DNA of 64,000 nucleotides from CAYUQT01 sp964596165 (GCA_964596165.1 CAZQTW010000033.1:3452-67451); one strand, 5' to 3'; counted from the stretch's first letter, positions 26,637 to 36,570 are shown. The notes: generated from the letters alone by a model not told the origin. Numbers and translations: made by a program.

Positions 26637-27269
26637 TCAGAATCCCCGCGCCATGTCCTTTGCCTTTGCAAGGGCCTCCGCCAGTCTGCTCGACGCAACG
26701 GTCGGGCCGCCGGCCAATGTGGGTTCGACAACCACCGAGCGAACATCGGTGACGCCAATGAAGCCCAACGCCAGTTCAAGGTACCGCTTCTGCAGATCGT
26801 AATGTTCCGCCGCCGAATCGGGCGCATACTCGCCGCCTCGCGAATAGGCGACGAAGGCGGGCTTGCCCGTGACAAGGCCTTTGTAGCCTTCTTGGGGGTT
26901 GAATGCGAACGTGTATCCCGGCTGAACGAGGATGTCGATGTAGTGCTTGAGCCGGTAGGGGATGCCGAAGTTCCACATGGGCACGGCGAGCACGTACTTG
27001 TCGGCCGCCTTAAACTGCGAGATGAGGGACTCGACATTCTTCCATACGTCCAGCTCGGCCTCGGTAGGTTTCTGGCCGTGGAGCAGGGCGTACTTTGCCC
27101 GGACGGCAAGGCCGTCGAATTGCGGCAGATCGGCGGTGAAGACGTCGAGGGCATCGACGACGTCCGCCGGATGAGCATGCCGATAGGCCTGAACGAACGC
27201 GTCGGCCACTCGAACGGAATACGATCGCTCGCCCCGAGGCGAGGCCGTAATGTACAGTAGTCTGGCCAT
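26637..27269 (-). CDS. azoR: FMN-dependent NADH-azoreductase
   Basis: 210 aa, the usual length. The flavodoxin-like fold is shown by MARLLYITASPRGERSYS (FMN phosphate loop), VPMWNFGIPYRLKHYID (isoalloxazine contact) and YSRGGEY. AzoR reduces quinones and azo compounds with NADH and helps against electrophile stress. The ATG at 27269 has AAAGGAG eight bases upstream. It is divergent from the esterase at 27438 and convergent with tldE, 25 bases away. Confidence 0.92.
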   Translation of the reverse strand: MARLLYITASPRGERSYSVRVADAFVQAYRHAHPADVVDALDVFTADLPQFDGLAVRAKYALLHGQKPTEAELDVWKNVESLISQFKAADKYVLAVPMWNFGIPYRLKHYIDILVQPGYTFAFNPQEGYKGLVTGKPAFVAYSRGGEYAPDSAAEHYDLQKRYLELALGFIGVTDVRSVVVEPTLAGGPTVASSRLAEALAKAKDMARGF

Positions 27270-27437
27270 CGGATTGTCTCCTTTGCGATGCACAACCGCC
27301 CATGCTTGGATGCCCCGTTGGGCTCCAAGATTCCGGATCGTGAGCCGACTGTGAGCCCTGTCGGCCGGACCTTGAGTAATGGTCGCACCGGTTGCACAAT
27401 ACGGTCTCGATTTGATCGGAATCACAAAGGAGACACT

Positions 27438-28625
27438 ATGTCACGCAGTGTTCGCGCACTTCCGGCTACAATCATTCCATGCTTCCTGGTGTGGGCGAGA
27501 GCCGCATCGGCCGAAAGAACCGTAGGCCCATGGGATCTTGACGCTCTGGCGAAGGTGCCGGAGTGCACCTGGATCGACTCGACCGGCCCGGTACGGTCGC
27601 TCTTCTACGCAGGCGAGCCGTACCAGGGTCGTCCGACGCGAGTCTTTGCTTACTATGCGGTCCCGGAGAAACGTGAAGGCAGGCTGCCGGCGATGGTGCT
27701 CGTCCACGGCGGCGGCGGCAAGGCATTTCGGGAATGGGCTGAGCTATGGGGCAAGCGAGGTTACGCGGCCGTGGCGATGGACCTGGCCGGCCATGGTCCC
27801 GACGGTAAGCGCTTGCCCGATGGCGGGCCGGACCAGGACGACAACGCGAAGTTTCTCGACATCGCCAAGGGGATCAGAGAGGCGTGGCCATACCACGCCG
27901 TCGCCAATGTGATTCGGGCCGTTTCGCTGATTCGCAGTCTTCCGGAGGTTGATGCGGACCGTGTCGGCATTACCGGCATCTCGTGGGGCGGCTATCTGAC
28001 GTGCATTGTGTCCGGGGTGGACGAGCGATTGAAGGTATCCGTGCCGGTGTACGGCTGTGGGTTCCTTTGGGAGGACAGCGCGTGGCTGCCGGTGTTTGTC
28101 AAGATGCCGCCTTCCGATCGTGAGCTTTGGATCAACACCTATGACCCATCGAAATACCTTTCCGGTTGTAGGATGCCCGTACTGTTCATGAACGGCACGA
28201 ATGACTTCGCCTATCCGCTCGGCAGCTATCAGAAGAGCTACCGTCTGGTGAAAGGCCCGCGAACCCTGTGCGTCACGGTGAACATGCCTCATGGCCACGC
28301 GGAGGGTTGGAGGCCCAAGGAGATCGGCCTCTTCGTGGATTCTGTATTGAAGGGCGGCAAACCGTTGGCCGCTGTGGGCCGTGTCGAGCGGCAGGGAACG
28401 AAGGTCATGGTGAAGTACTCAGCGGATGTGCCGGTCAAGGAGGCGATGCTACACTTCACGACCGACTCGGGCCCGTGGCAGAAGAGGGTGTGGCACTCCA
28501 AACCGGCTGAACTGACGCAAGGGGAAGTCCGCGGCGACTTGCCGGCGGACAAGGGCGTCGTCTACTTCCTGACGCTCCGGGACGAACGCGACGCGGTTGT
28601 CTCGACGGAACACGAGGCGTTATAG
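27438..28625 (+). CDS. exported alpha/beta hydrolase, acetyl-xylan-esterase/dienelactone-hydrolase-like
   Basis: 395 aa with a signal peptide (ends near ASAERT). Fold and triad are clear: VLVHGGGGKAF (oxyanion turn), GISWGGY (nucleophile Ser), MNGTNDFAYPL (Asp) and MPHGHAEGW (His). A ~75-residue beta-rich tail after the hydrolase domain may bind substrate. The protein probably removes acyl groups from sugars or peptides in the periplasm. The ATG follows AAAGGAGACACT, the same ribosome site as the divergent azoR gene. A GH-like gene follows in the same direction. Confidence 0.85.
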   Translation: MSRSVRALPATIIPCFLVWARAASAERTVGPWDLDALAKVPECTWIDSTGPVRSLFYAGEPYQGRPTRVFAYYAVPEKREGRLPAMVLVHGGGGKAFREWAELWGKRGYAAVAMDLAGHGPDGKRLPDGGPDQDDNAKFLDIAKGIREAWPYHAVANVIRAVSLIRSLPEVDADRVGITGISWGGYLTCIVSGVDERLKVSVPVYGCGFLWEDSAWLPVFVKMPPSDRELWINTYDPSKYLSGCRMPVLFMNGTNDFAYPLGSYQKSYRLVKGPRTLCVTVNMPHGHAEGWRPKEIGLFVDSVLKGGKPLAAVGRVERQGTKVMVKYSADVPVKEAMLHFTTDSGPWQKRVWHSKPAELTQGEVRGDLPADKGVVYFLTLRDERDAVVSTEHEAL

Positions 28626-28675
28626 TGCACCCGCACGTGTGACACAATCGGACACCGCTGTTCATGGAGGCTGTC

Positions 28676-30568
28676 ATGGTTCACCCATTGCAGGCCTGCG
28701 TGGTGCTTCTTTCTCTTGCGGCCGAGTCGGACTCTCTGCCGTTGACGCTGCCGATGGATCGGCGGCCTGCATGGGTCCACCGCGACGGGATTGTCATGGC
28801 CGGAAGCTGGGAACCGCTATTGTTCCGCGTTCGGCGCGACGGTAGTCCCGGTTATGAGCCCACGCCCGAGCAGCGAAAGGCCTACGAGTACGAGCACAGC
28901 CCTCAGATGATCGACACGCTCAAGGCGCTCGGCGTCAACTTCGTGATGATGCACTGCTACAAGGCGTTTGGATTGAACGCCGAGCGGGAAAGCATGACGG
29001 ACGCGGTGAAGTTCGCCAAACTCTGCCACGATGCCGGATTGCGGGTCGGCGTATACAACTTCAGCGGGACGCTGGGCTGGGAACTCTTCTACAGGGAAAT
29101 CCCGGAGGCCAAGGATTGGGTCGTTCGTGATGCCAAGGGCGAGCCCGTGACGTACGGCAAGGCCGGCTACCGTTACTACGTGAACCGCGGCCATCCGGGT
29201 GTGCAGGCCTACCTGCACAAGCTTGTGGCGTTTGCGGTGAAGGATGTCCGCGCCGACCTGCTGCATTTCGACAACTACCACGTCGGGCCGGGCAGCGAGC
29301 CGGATTCGGCCCGACGCTTTCGGGAGTATCTCCGGAAGACGTTCTCGCCCAAGCAACGCGAGCGGATGGGAATCGTGGACCTTGCGTCGGTCCGGCCGCC
29401 CTTGAAGGCCCCGATGAGTGACCCGCTGCGTCGTGCGTGGTTCGATTTTTCCTGCCAGTCCCAGGCCGATTCGTATTACGACTTGTGCCGGTACGCGCGA
29501 TCGTTGCGGGAGGACATCCTCGTCGAGTGCAACCCTCAGGGCGTGCAAAGCCACATTCATTCGCCGGTCGATCATGGCAGGCTCTTGCAGGGTGGCGAGG
29601 CTTTCTGGGACGAAGGCGTCCGACCGGGCTACAAGCAAGGGGCGCTCAAGACCAGGATCCGTACGTATAAGGTGGCCCGACGCATGGGCAATATGGCGTT
29701 CACCTATGCGACAAACCCACTCGAGATGGCGGAGGCGATGGCGTTTAATCTCGATTGCCTGGGCTGCATCTGCTGGTTCGAGTATGGGAAGATGTCCGTC
29801 TATCCGGGGGAGACGGATCCGCTGTCGAGGAGCGTCGCCCCATTCATCCGATTCTTCCACGCCCGTCGCGATTTGCTGGGCGACGCGGTCGTCGTGGCCG
29901 ACGTGGCCGTTTTGCGCAACTTCAGCTCGATGGCGTTTGGGGATGCAACGTCCGCGGGGTTGCCGTCGAGCGTCGAGCAGGCCCTCATTACGAATCGCGT
30001 GCCGTTCCAGATCATCTACGATCATCAACTTGGCGAGGCCAAGGCCTACCGTGTCTTGATCCTGCCGGGATGCGCGGCGATGTCGGATCAGCAGATACGC
30101 CAGGTTGTCCGATATGTCGGCTCGGGCGGCCGCCTGCTGATTGTGGGAAATGCGGCCACGCATGACGAATGGATGTTTCCGCGCGGCCATGCCGGGCTTG
30201 CCGAGCTCGCGGGGAAGCCGGGTGTCGTGCAGACCTCCGACGCGACGGCCGTTGTCGATGCGCTGTCCAAGGCGCTCGACGGCGAGATGTCGGTTCGCGT
30301 CGACGGTCCGGAGGGGCTTTGCATGGAGTTGACGGAACAGGCAAGGCGTCGCCTCGTGCATCTGGTCAACTATCGGCCGGAGAATCCGGCGAAGAACGTT
30401 CGCGTCCGGCTCCACGTGCCGGACGGCAGACACGTGAAAGAGGTCTCGCTGTGGAATCCCCGGCGCGACGAAGCGGTCGGCGTGGCGTTTGAGGTGCAGG
30501 GGCAGACGGCGACGTTCTTGGTCCCAAGCGTGGACGTCTACGAAGTGGCCGTCGTGTCGTTCCGGTAG
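28676..30568 (+). CDS. glycoside-hydrolase-like TIM barrel with glutamine-amidotransferase-like domain
   Basis: 630 aa; ATG 28676 is five bases after GGAGG (ATG 28664 overlaps that site). A short signal peptide leads to a TIM-barrel region (residues ~60-400: LKALGVNFVMMHCYKAFG, LLHFDNYHVGPG, LVECNPQGVQSH, GEAFWDEG) followed at ~420-540 by an amidotransferase-like beta-galactosidase trimerisation module (LILPGCAAMSDQQIRQVV, GRLLIVGNAA) and a beta-sheet tail. The order matches GH42-like or GHL families. Possible acid residues sit in HFDNYH and GGEAFWDE, but the nucleophile is not certain, nor is the substrate. Confidence 0.72.
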   Translation: MVHPLQACVVLLSLAAESDSLPLTLPMDRRPAWVHRDGIVMAGSWEPLLFRVRRDGSPGYEPTPEQRKAYEYEHSPQMIDTLKALGVNFVMMHCYKAFGLNAERESMTDAVKFAKLCHDAGLRVGVYNFSGTLGWELFYREIPEAKDWVVRDAKGEPVTYGKAGYRYYVNRGHPGVQAYLHKLVAFAVKDVRADLLHFDNYHVGPGSEPDSARRFREYLRKTFSPKQRERMGIVDLASVRPPLKAPMSDPLRRAWFDFSCQSQADSYYDLCRYARSLREDILVECNPQGVQSHIHSPVDHGRLLQGGEAFWDEGVRPGYKQGALKTRIRTYKVARRMGNMAFTYATNPLEMAEAMAFNLDCLGCICWFEYGKMSVYPGETDPLSRSVAPFIRFFHARRDLLGDAVVVADVAVLRNFSSMAFGDATSAGLPSSVEQALITNRVPFQIIYDHQLGEAKAYRVLILPGCAAMSDQQIRQVVRYVGSGGRLLIVGNAATHDEWMFPRGHAGLAELAGKPGVVQTSDATAVVDALSKALDGEMSVRVDGPEGLCMELTEQARRRLVHLVNYRPENPAKNVRVRLHVPDGRHVKEVSLWNPRRDEAVGVAFEVQGQTATFLVPSVDVYEVAVVSFR

Positions 30569-30815
30569 AAGCGGTCTCCGGCCAAGAAAGGCCTTTCCGG
30601 TTTTTCCGACCGCCGATTCATACTGTTGGCACCACCGCCGGTTGTAGGGGTGTCCCATATCCTGCAGCCATATCCGGCGGCAACCGAACGTCGGCAGCTT
30701 GACGATTTGGGGGTTCGCGAAGCGATTGCCATCGTTGTAGAAGGCCTTTGAGAAGGCTCACGTCCCATCCGTCCCCTTTTCGCGCGGTTCCCGCCCTGTT
30801 AGATTGTTCGCTACC

Positions 30816-32348
30816 ATGGACAGCCGAGAAGCGAATTCAAAGCCGTTGCTTCAGATGAAAGGTATCAGCAAGCGATTCGGCGGCGTGCAAGCCTTGGATA
30901 AGGTCGATTTCGAGCTGCGCCCGGGCGAGATTCATATCGTCGTCGGGGAGAACGGCGCCGGCAAGAGCACGCTGATGAAGGTGCTGGCCGGTGCCCATCA
31001 CGCCGACTCAGGTGAGATCCTGCTGGATGGCCGGCCGGTGGAGATTGCCACGCCCAGCGATGCGATGCAGTTGGGTGTGGCCATTGTGTATCAAGAGTTC
31101 GCCCTGGCGCCGGCGTTGACCGTTGCCGAGAATATCTTCCTGGCGCATGAGCCGTTGCGGCTGCGTCCCGGCATCATCGATTACCGTACCCTGAATGCGC
31201 GTGCAGCCGAGCTCCTCACCCGGTTGAGTTGTCCGGTTTCACCGACGGCGGTGGTCGGCAACCTGGGCACCGCACAGATGCAATTGGTTGAGATCGCCAA
31301 GGCCCTCGCTTTCAACAGCCGGATTCTGATCCTGGACGAACCGACCGCCACCCTTTCGGAGAAAGAGATCGATCAGCTTTTTGCCGTCTTACGTCAGCTT
31401 CGAGGCGAAGGGGTCTCGATTGTCTACATCAGCCATCGACTGGAGGAATTCGCTCAGATCGGCGACCGGATCACGGTCCTCCGCAACGGTCGCAAGGTTG
31501 AGACGATCACGATCGCCGAAGCGCGTATCGATCGATTGGTCCGCTCGATGGCCGGCCGAGACATCAGAGAACTCTTTCCCAAGCAGCCGGCTCACATCGG
31601 CAGACCCATTCTGAAGGTGTGTAACTTGACGGTGGGCAAACGACTGATCGACGCCTCGTTTGACGTCCGAGCAGGCGAGATCCTGGGCGTGGCCGGCCTG
31701 GTCGGTTCCGGACGAACGACGCTTTGTCGGGCCCTGTTCGGGTTGGAGAAGATCGACGCCGGCAGCATCTTGCTGGACGGACGCGAGGTTTCGGGGCTGC
31801 GGCCGACGCAGATCATTGAGGCCGGTATCGGCCTGGTGCCCGAGGATCGGAAGGGGCAAGGCCTTGCCCTGAACCTGACCCTGCGCCACAACGTGGCGCT
31901 GCCGTCGCTGCCACGAATCAGTCGATGGTGGGGGGTCGACGCGGCGGCCGAGCGAACGTTGGCCGCCGCCGCGGTCAACCGGATGAGGATCGCGGCCTCC
32001 TCCATCGAACAGGCCGCCGGAGAGTTGAGCGGCGGGAATCAGCAGAAAGTCGTGCTGGCCAAGTGGTTTGCCGCGAACAGTCGCGTGCTGATCCTGGATG
32101 AACCGGCTCGCGGCGTGGATGTGGGGGCGAAAGCGGAGATCTTCCGCATCATCAGCGAGTCGGCCGCCGAGGGCCGGGCCGTGTTGATGGTCTCTAGTTA
32201 CCTGCCGGAGATTCTGGGGATGGCCGATCGGGTGCTCGTCTTCTATCGTGGACGCTTGGTCGGGAATCTACCCGCGACGGGACTGACGCAGGAGCGGATC
32301 GTTCACCTTGCCTCGGTGGGAGGCGATCTGGAGAGGTCACTGGCATGA
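30816..32348 (+). CDS. sugar ABC importer ATP-binding protein (two ATPase domains)
   Basis: 510 aa, typical of RbsA/XylG/MglA proteins. The first ATPase has GENGAGKST, LGTAQMQLVEIAKAL and LILDEPTATLS; the second has a degenerate P-loop GLVGSGRTTL, signature LSGGNQQKVVLAKW and LILDEPARGVDVGAK. It powers uptake of a monosaccharide or related solute at the inner membrane. ATG 30816 was chosen as the family-like start; no good ribosome site is visible. It overlaps the permease gene by ATGA. No periplasmic binding protein gene is in the window. Confidence 0.93.
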   Translation: MDSREANSKPLLQMKGISKRFGGVQALDKVDFELRPGEIHIVVGENGAGKSTLMKVLAGAHHADSGEILLDGRPVEIATPSDAMQLGVAIVYQEFALAPALTVAENIFLAHEPLRLRPGIIDYRTLNARAAELLTRLSCPVSPTAVVGNLGTAQMQLVEIAKALAFNSRILILDEPTATLSEKEIDQLFAVLRQLRGEGVSIVYISHRLEEFAQIGDRITVLRNGRKVETITIAEARIDRLVRSMAGRDIRELFPKQPAHIGRPILKVCNLTVGKRLIDASFDVRAGEILGVAGLVGSGRTTLCRALFGLEKIDAGSILLDGREVSGLRPTQIIEAGIGLVPEDRKGQGLALNLTLRHNVALPSLPRISRWWGVDAAAERTLAAAAVNRMRIAASSIEQAAGELSGGNQQKVVLAKWFAANSRVLILDEPARGVDVGAKAEIFRIISESAAEGRAVLMVSSYLPEILGMADRVLVFYRGRLVGNLPATGLTQERIVHLASVGGDLERSLA

Positions 32349-33409
32349 GCGGACTGTCCTCGAATGTGGAGACCCGCATTCAATCGGAACAGCGGTTTTT
32401 GCGGATGATGAAGGCGGCCTTGCCCTATGCGGCCCTGACCCTTCTGGTTGTCGGCATGTCCCTTGCCCGTCCCGACACCTTTCTCACTCTCGACAACTTC
32501 ACCATCGTGATCAAGCGGAGCAGCTTCGTCATCATCACGGCGGTGGGAATGACCCTGGTGATTGTCAGCGGCGGGATCGATCTGTCGGTGGGGAGCATCT
32601 TCGCGTTTAGCGGTGTGGCGGCTGCCCTATCCCTGAAGTCCATCGAGGCGGGGGCGCAGGTCGAAGGCAGCTTGGCGGCGATGGTGGTGAAGTCCGGCGC
32701 GGCCGTTCCGTTGGCTGTCCTCGTGGGAATCGGGACCGGAGCCACGTGTGGATTGTTCAGCGGTTTGCTGATCACCCTGATGCGACTTCCGCCGTTTATA
32801 GCGACGTTGGGGGTGATGTGGGCGGTCCGCGGGCTCGGTGAGGCAATCACACACGGCGGACAGACCCAGGTCATTCACGCCCCTGCGTGGAAATGGCTCT
32901 ACTCCGATCTGACTACCCTGCGTCTGGGGGGGGCCGAGATGCCCATTCCGGTGCCGGTCGATCTGAGGGTGATCATCGGCCTGGTGTTCAGCTACATTGC
33001 GAGACGGACCCGTCTGGGCCGAAACACTTACGCGATCGGCTCCAACGCCGAGGCCGCCCGTCTCTCGGGCGTTCGAATCCTCCGGCTACTGATCATCCTC
33101 TACACGATCTGCGGTGCCCTTGCCGGTCTTAGCGGGATGATCCTTGCGGCGAAACTGAGCGGCGGGGCGCCCACCGAAGGCGTGGGTGAGGAACTGACGG
33201 TCATCGCCGCGGTCGTCATTGGCGGGGGTTCGCTCAGCGGCGGCGTCGGAACCGTGGGCGGGTGCGTGATCGGCGCGCTTCTTATGAGTTTCCTCAACAA
33301 CGGGTGCAACCTGTTGGGTATTCCTCAAGAATGGCAGAAGGTGATTGCCGGCGCCATCGTCGTGTTGGCCGTCGCCTTCGATCAATGGATCAATCGACGG
33401 GTTCGGTAA
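32345..33409 (+). CDS. sugar ABC importer permease (RbsC-type)
   Basis: 354 aa with about ten hydrophobic helices. Family motifs are VGMTLVIVSGGIDLSVGS in the N-terminal half and AVVIGGGSLSGGVGTVGGCVIGALL near the end, and GRNTYAIGSNAEAARLSG in the cytoplasmic coupling loop. It forms the membrane channel for the ATPase at 30816. Start and the ATPase stop share ATGA, indicating translational coupling. Two longer loops (after KSIEAGAQVEGS and around HAPAWKWLYSDL) are extended relative to E. coli RbsC. Confidence 0.92.
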   Translation: MSGLSSNVETRIQSEQRFLRMMKAALPYAALTLLVVGMSLARPDTFLTLDNFTIVIKRSSFVIITAVGMTLVIVSGGIDLSVGSIFAFSGVAAALSLKSIEAGAQVEGSLAAMVVKSGAAVPLAVLVGIGTGATCGLFSGLLITLMRLPPFIATLGVMWAVRGLGEAITHGGQTQVIHAPAWKWLYSDLTTLRLGGAEMPIPVPVDLRVIIGLVFSYIARRTRLGRNTYAIGSNAEAARLSGVRILRLLIILYTICGALAGLSGMILAAKLSGGAPTEGVGEELTVIAAVVIGGGSLSGGVGTVGGCVIGALLMSFLNNGCNLLGIPQEWQKVIAGAIVVLAVAFDQWINRRVR

Positions 33410-33412
33410 GGG

Positions 33413-33703
33413 ATGCTGGAACTGACGATCAGGTCGGATGGCATCTTCTTGCGGCTCAAGGTTGTGCCGGGGTCCAGTCGCGATCGCATCGTCGGTGAGC
33501 TGGCCGGCGCGCTTAAAGTGACCGTTGCGGCCCCACCCGAAAGGGGGAAGGCCAACAAGGCCGTTACCCGACTCGTGGCCGAAGCCCTCGGCCTGAGACC
33601 CCATCAGGTCGAGGTGATCGGCGGTATCGGTTCACCCAACAAGATAATTCGTATTGTCGGCGCGGACGAGAAAACGGTCCGGTCCCTTGCGGAAAGGGAT
33701 TAG
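33413..33703 (+). CDS. DUF167 (YggU-type) family protein
   Basis: 96 aa, normal length for DUF167. The sequence LRLKVVPGSSRDRIVGE near the start and APPERGKANKAVTRLVAEAL, then IGGIGSPNKIIRIVG, are the defining motifs. The fold is a small alpha/beta domain; no biochemical role is established. The ATG lies three bases after the permease stop codon (GGTAAGGG before it), so it is carried on the ABC transcript, possibly by chance. Confidence 0.9.
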   Translation: MLELTIRSDGIFLRLKVVPGSSRDRIVGELAGALKVTVAAPPERGKANKAVTRLVAEALGLRPHQVEVIGGIGSPNKIIRIVGADEKTVRSLAERD

Positions 33704-33902
33704 ACCTGCAAATCACACGTCCTCTCGGGTCGAACAGCATCCAACAGCCTTCATGCCGTCCGGCTCGTTGCCGAAACCGAAGCCCGGTGCTGTCGGGATG
33801 GGGTCTTTACGCGCGACGGTCCGAATTGCGGGAAACCAGAAACGCGAACGACATGGGCCGTTCGCGTCTCACGGTATCTCCGAACCTCCGCGACGAGCGC
33901 GG

Positions 33903-34643
33903 TCAATCTTTAACCTCACGTCCGGCGGCCCACAGGGCGCCGCGGATCAGGGTCTTCTGGAACATCGGCTGCTGGCACGCCTTGGGGTCGTGGCCCAGGG
34001 CTGAGTAAAAGACCCGACCCTTCTCCCAGGACTTCGTCCACAGGACGGGCATGAGTTTACCCTTCCACAATGCGTTGGCGAGAACCTTGATCGCCGCCTC
34101 GTCATAATTGAGGATGTACTGCTCGTCCGTGATCATGAATTCGGTGATGTCCTTGGTGATGGGGCTGTCGTTTTCCGTCACGCTGACCTGGTAGGTGCGG
34201 TAGGCGGGATGTGTGGTAAAATAGCCGCCGACGAACTTCTTCCACGTGGCGTCGTCGCGGAACGAGTCTGCTCCGGAATGGAACGTTACGAAGCCCTTGC
34301 CCTTGGCGATATGGTCGAGCAGGCCTTGCCGTTGTTCGTCTTTGATCGCCCCGACGGTCCAGTAGAAGACAACCAGATCGAAGGGTTCGATCCGATCGGC
34401 CTTCAGGGCGTCCAAGTCGTTGTTTACCCGCGTGATGTCAAACTTGTTGGTCTTCTTCAGGAAGTCCTCAACGACATTCCCGATGCCCTTCCAGTCATGG
34501 ATCTCACCGCCGACCAGGAGCAGCGTCTTGATCTTGCCTTGCTCCTCGGCGACGGCGTCGCCGCGGGGCGTCGTCAGAAAAACGGCAATCAACCCAAGGG
34601 CGATCATTCCGAAGTTTGAACCCGCGAAACCGGCGAATCCCAT
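33903..34643 (-). CDS. exported ThuA domain protein
   Basis: 246 aa from ATG 34643, six bases after AAGGAG. An N-terminal hydrophobic stretch (GMIALGLIAVFLTT) is a signal or anchor. The rest is a ThuA-type class I glutamine-amidotransferase-like fold: KTLLLVGGEIHDWKG, FDLVVFYWTVG, GKGFVTFHSGADSF, GRVFYSALGHDPKA. ThuA members take part in trehalose and other disaccharide breakdown, mechanism unsettled. It faces the ABC/DUF167 genes, which may import the sugars concerned. Confidence 0.88.
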   Translation of the reverse strand: MGFAGFAGSNFGMIALGLIAVFLTTPRGDAVAEEQGKIKTLLLVGGEIHDWKGIGNVVEDFLKKTNKFDITRVNNDLDALKADRIEPFDLVVFYWTVGAIKDEQRQGLLDHIAKGKGFVTFHSGADSFRDDATWKKFVGGYFTTHPAYRTYQVSVTENDSPITKDITEFMITDEQYILNYDEAAIKVLANALWKGKLMPVLWTKSWEKGRVFYSALGHDPKACQQPMFQKTLIRGALWAAGREVKD

Positions 34644-34794
34644 GATGAGCTCCTTTCTTGTCATTCGGTGTTAACGAACGAATCCATGCGCGACAACCTG
34701 GATAGGATAAGCAAATAGGCGGCGCGGTCAAGAACGCACCGGCGCGTCAAATACGGATGGGATGCCCCCCAGTCTGCTCGCTCCGAAGACAAAA

Positions 34795-34832
34795 CAAGAG
34801 TCAGGAACCGTCATCCAGGCTCCTGACTCTTG
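34795..34832 (-). terminator. rho-independent terminator of the porin gene
   Basis: A perfect 12-bp stem, CAAGAGTCAGGA (34795-34806) against TCCTGACTCTTG (34821-34832), with a 14-base loop. On the minus strand it is followed by TTTT (plus AAAA at 34791-34794). It lies 53 bases past the porin stop codon. Confidence 0.85.
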
Positions 34833-34885
34833 AATTCGTGTTGTCGGGCTCGTACGAATCTGCCTCGACTGCGCCGTGTCCGGGC

Positions 34886-36412
34886 TCAGAACCCGACCTG
34901 CAGAATCAGCCGGAATATGGTCAACTCGTCGTTCAGGCTGTAGTTGGGGCTGCTCGAGATGCCGCCGAGGACTTCGTCGATTCGGATAATGTCCGCCGCG
35001 AGCCGGCACGAATAAGTGCCCCATGGGAAGTAGTTGACGCCCACGCCGTACTCCCATGAGTTGTCGCCGTCGTTATCCCAGATGCCCGCGATGCGCCCGG
35101 CCACCTCGAACTTCTTGGGCACAATGAAGTATCCCACCTGGATGTGGCCGCCCTGCTGATGTGTCGAGTCGTTGCTCGCGGTTCGGAGTTCCCACTGGCT
35201 GTATTCGCTCTCGGGATCAATCGTTCGGAGGTAGTACTCCGCCATGATGCTCAGGCCGCGATACTTGAACGCGGTGTCATACGCGAAGGTAAAATACTGC
35301 GTTCCCAGATCGCTGATCTTCTCGGTTCCACCGATGCCCCGACCGCTTCGGATCCTGTCGGGCACGGCGGCGTATAGCGGCGGGGGACCGCCGGTTCCAC
35401 TGTCGCCGTTGTTGTCGTTAAACAGGAAACTGAGGCCCATCCGCCACTCCGGATCCTTGTGGTAGGCCAGGTCTGACTCGATGTAGCCCACTCGGCTTTC
35501 GACCAGACTGTTGCCCTGGCCGAGCAGATAGTAGGCCACTCGGGCATAGTAGCCGAAGTTGGTGTCCAGTTGGTTCTGGCTGGGGCTGTCGTTGGGGTTC
35601 AGGATTCCGTTTACGATACCCGCAAAATACGTCATCTTGTTGTTGAACAAATTACCGTGGGCCAGGATGCCCATGGTGCGATCAAACCCGAATGCATACT
35701 GATCCATCGAACGGTCGACAAGCTGGAGGATCCCGCCGGCTGTCATCGATTGTCCGCCAAAAGGCGGCTGGAATACGCCTGCCTTGATGTACTGGTCCTT
35801 CAGGTACATCACGTCGACGTTCGCCCAGTAGGTGAACCACCGCCCGTCCTCCGTGAGTCCGGACGAACTAACACCCGTCGTGCCGCCGTCCACCATGATC
35901 TGGTACTGGACCTTGGGCGAGTGGATCTGTCCGGTGAAGATCAAGAAGAGCCGTTCGACCTCGAACGCATTGATATCATCGCGCTTTTGACGACCTTGTC
36001 GCGTCGGGTTGTCGGTCTGTCGGGCGGCGAGGTCATACCTGACCTGCATTGAACCGCGGATTCCCATCGTAAAGCTCTGGTCCGCCGCCTCCATGTAGAA
36101 GCCCCGTTTGGGATCGTAGCCGCCCGAGACCGCCGCCGGATAGAGAGCCTCTCGGAAGGACGCGTCCTGCATCAACTCAGCAACGACCTTACGGACCTCG
36201 GCTACCCGATCCTCCGTCGGACAAGGGGTCGTGACACGGTCGGTCCGCGTCTTCAACTCTGCGAGCTTCTGAGACTGCTCAGCGGCCATCTTCTCAAGTC
36301 GCTCAACGCGCGCGAGCGCGCCCGCGTCGGAATTGATCGCGACCTGCTGAGCTGAAGCCGAGAAGACCAGACCTACGCCCACCATGGCTGCAAAAATGGC
36401 TAGCCGAACCAT
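34886..36412 (-). CDS. outer-membrane porin, OprO/OprP (phosphate-selective) type
   Basis: 508 aa. A signal peptide ends at SAQQV, followed by a coiled-coil-like stretch (VERLEKMAAEQSQKLAEL) that probably trimerises at the peptidoglycan. The remainder is beta-barrel-like with alternating aromatic residues and ends ILQVGF, the C-terminal Phe signal for barrel insertion. Segments such as FTMGIRGSMQVRYDL and NAFEVERLFLIFTGQI match the porin O/P family. It would admit anions or sugars across the outer membrane. ATG 36412 follows GGGAGG by five bases; a strong terminator follows the gene. Confidence 0.85.
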   Translation of the reverse strand: MVRLAIFAAMVGVGLVFSASAQQVAINSDAGALARVERLEKMAAEQSQKLAELKTRTDRVTTPCPTEDRVAEVRKVVAELMQDASFREALYPAAVSGGYDPKRGFYMEAADQSFTMGIRGSMQVRYDLAARQTDNPTRQGRQKRDDINAFEVERLFLIFTGQIHSPKVQYQIMVDGGTTGVSSSGLTEDGRWFTYWANVDVMYLKDQYIKAGVFQPPFGGQSMTAGGILQLVDRSMDQYAFGFDRTMGILAHGNLFNNKMTYFAGIVNGILNPNDSPSQNQLDTNFGYYARVAYYLLGQGNSLVESRVGYIESDLAYHKDPEWRMGLSFLFNDNNGDSGTGGPPPLYAAVPDRIRSGRGIGGTEKISDLGTQYFTFAYDTAFKYRGLSIMAEYYLRTIDPESEYSQWELRTASNDSTHQQGGHIQVGYFIVPKKFEVAGRIAGIWDNDGDNSWEYGVGVNYFPWGTYSCRLAADIIRIDEVLGGISSSPNYSLNDELTIFRLILQVGF

Positions 36413-36570
36413 AGCCGCCTCCCTGCGCGAGACACAGGTATTGAAGTGTACCTGCCGAACCGTTCCCTAGCTCCTGCCAGGGTATTCGATCGTCGGCTCG
36501 ACCAAAGCGGATTAGACTACCTTCATAAGAACCACCCGCGCAAATGGTCCCGATGAAGTTATCGGACTGA

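Noticed and set aside
30576..30604. GAAAGGCCTTTC palindrome followed by TTTTT after the GH-like gene
   Set aside because: The stem has no workable loop; alternative pairing gives only four base pairs, so I did not call a terminator.
28817..30658. 613-codon minus-strand frame opposite the GH-like gene
   Set aside because: Antisense shadow without motifs.
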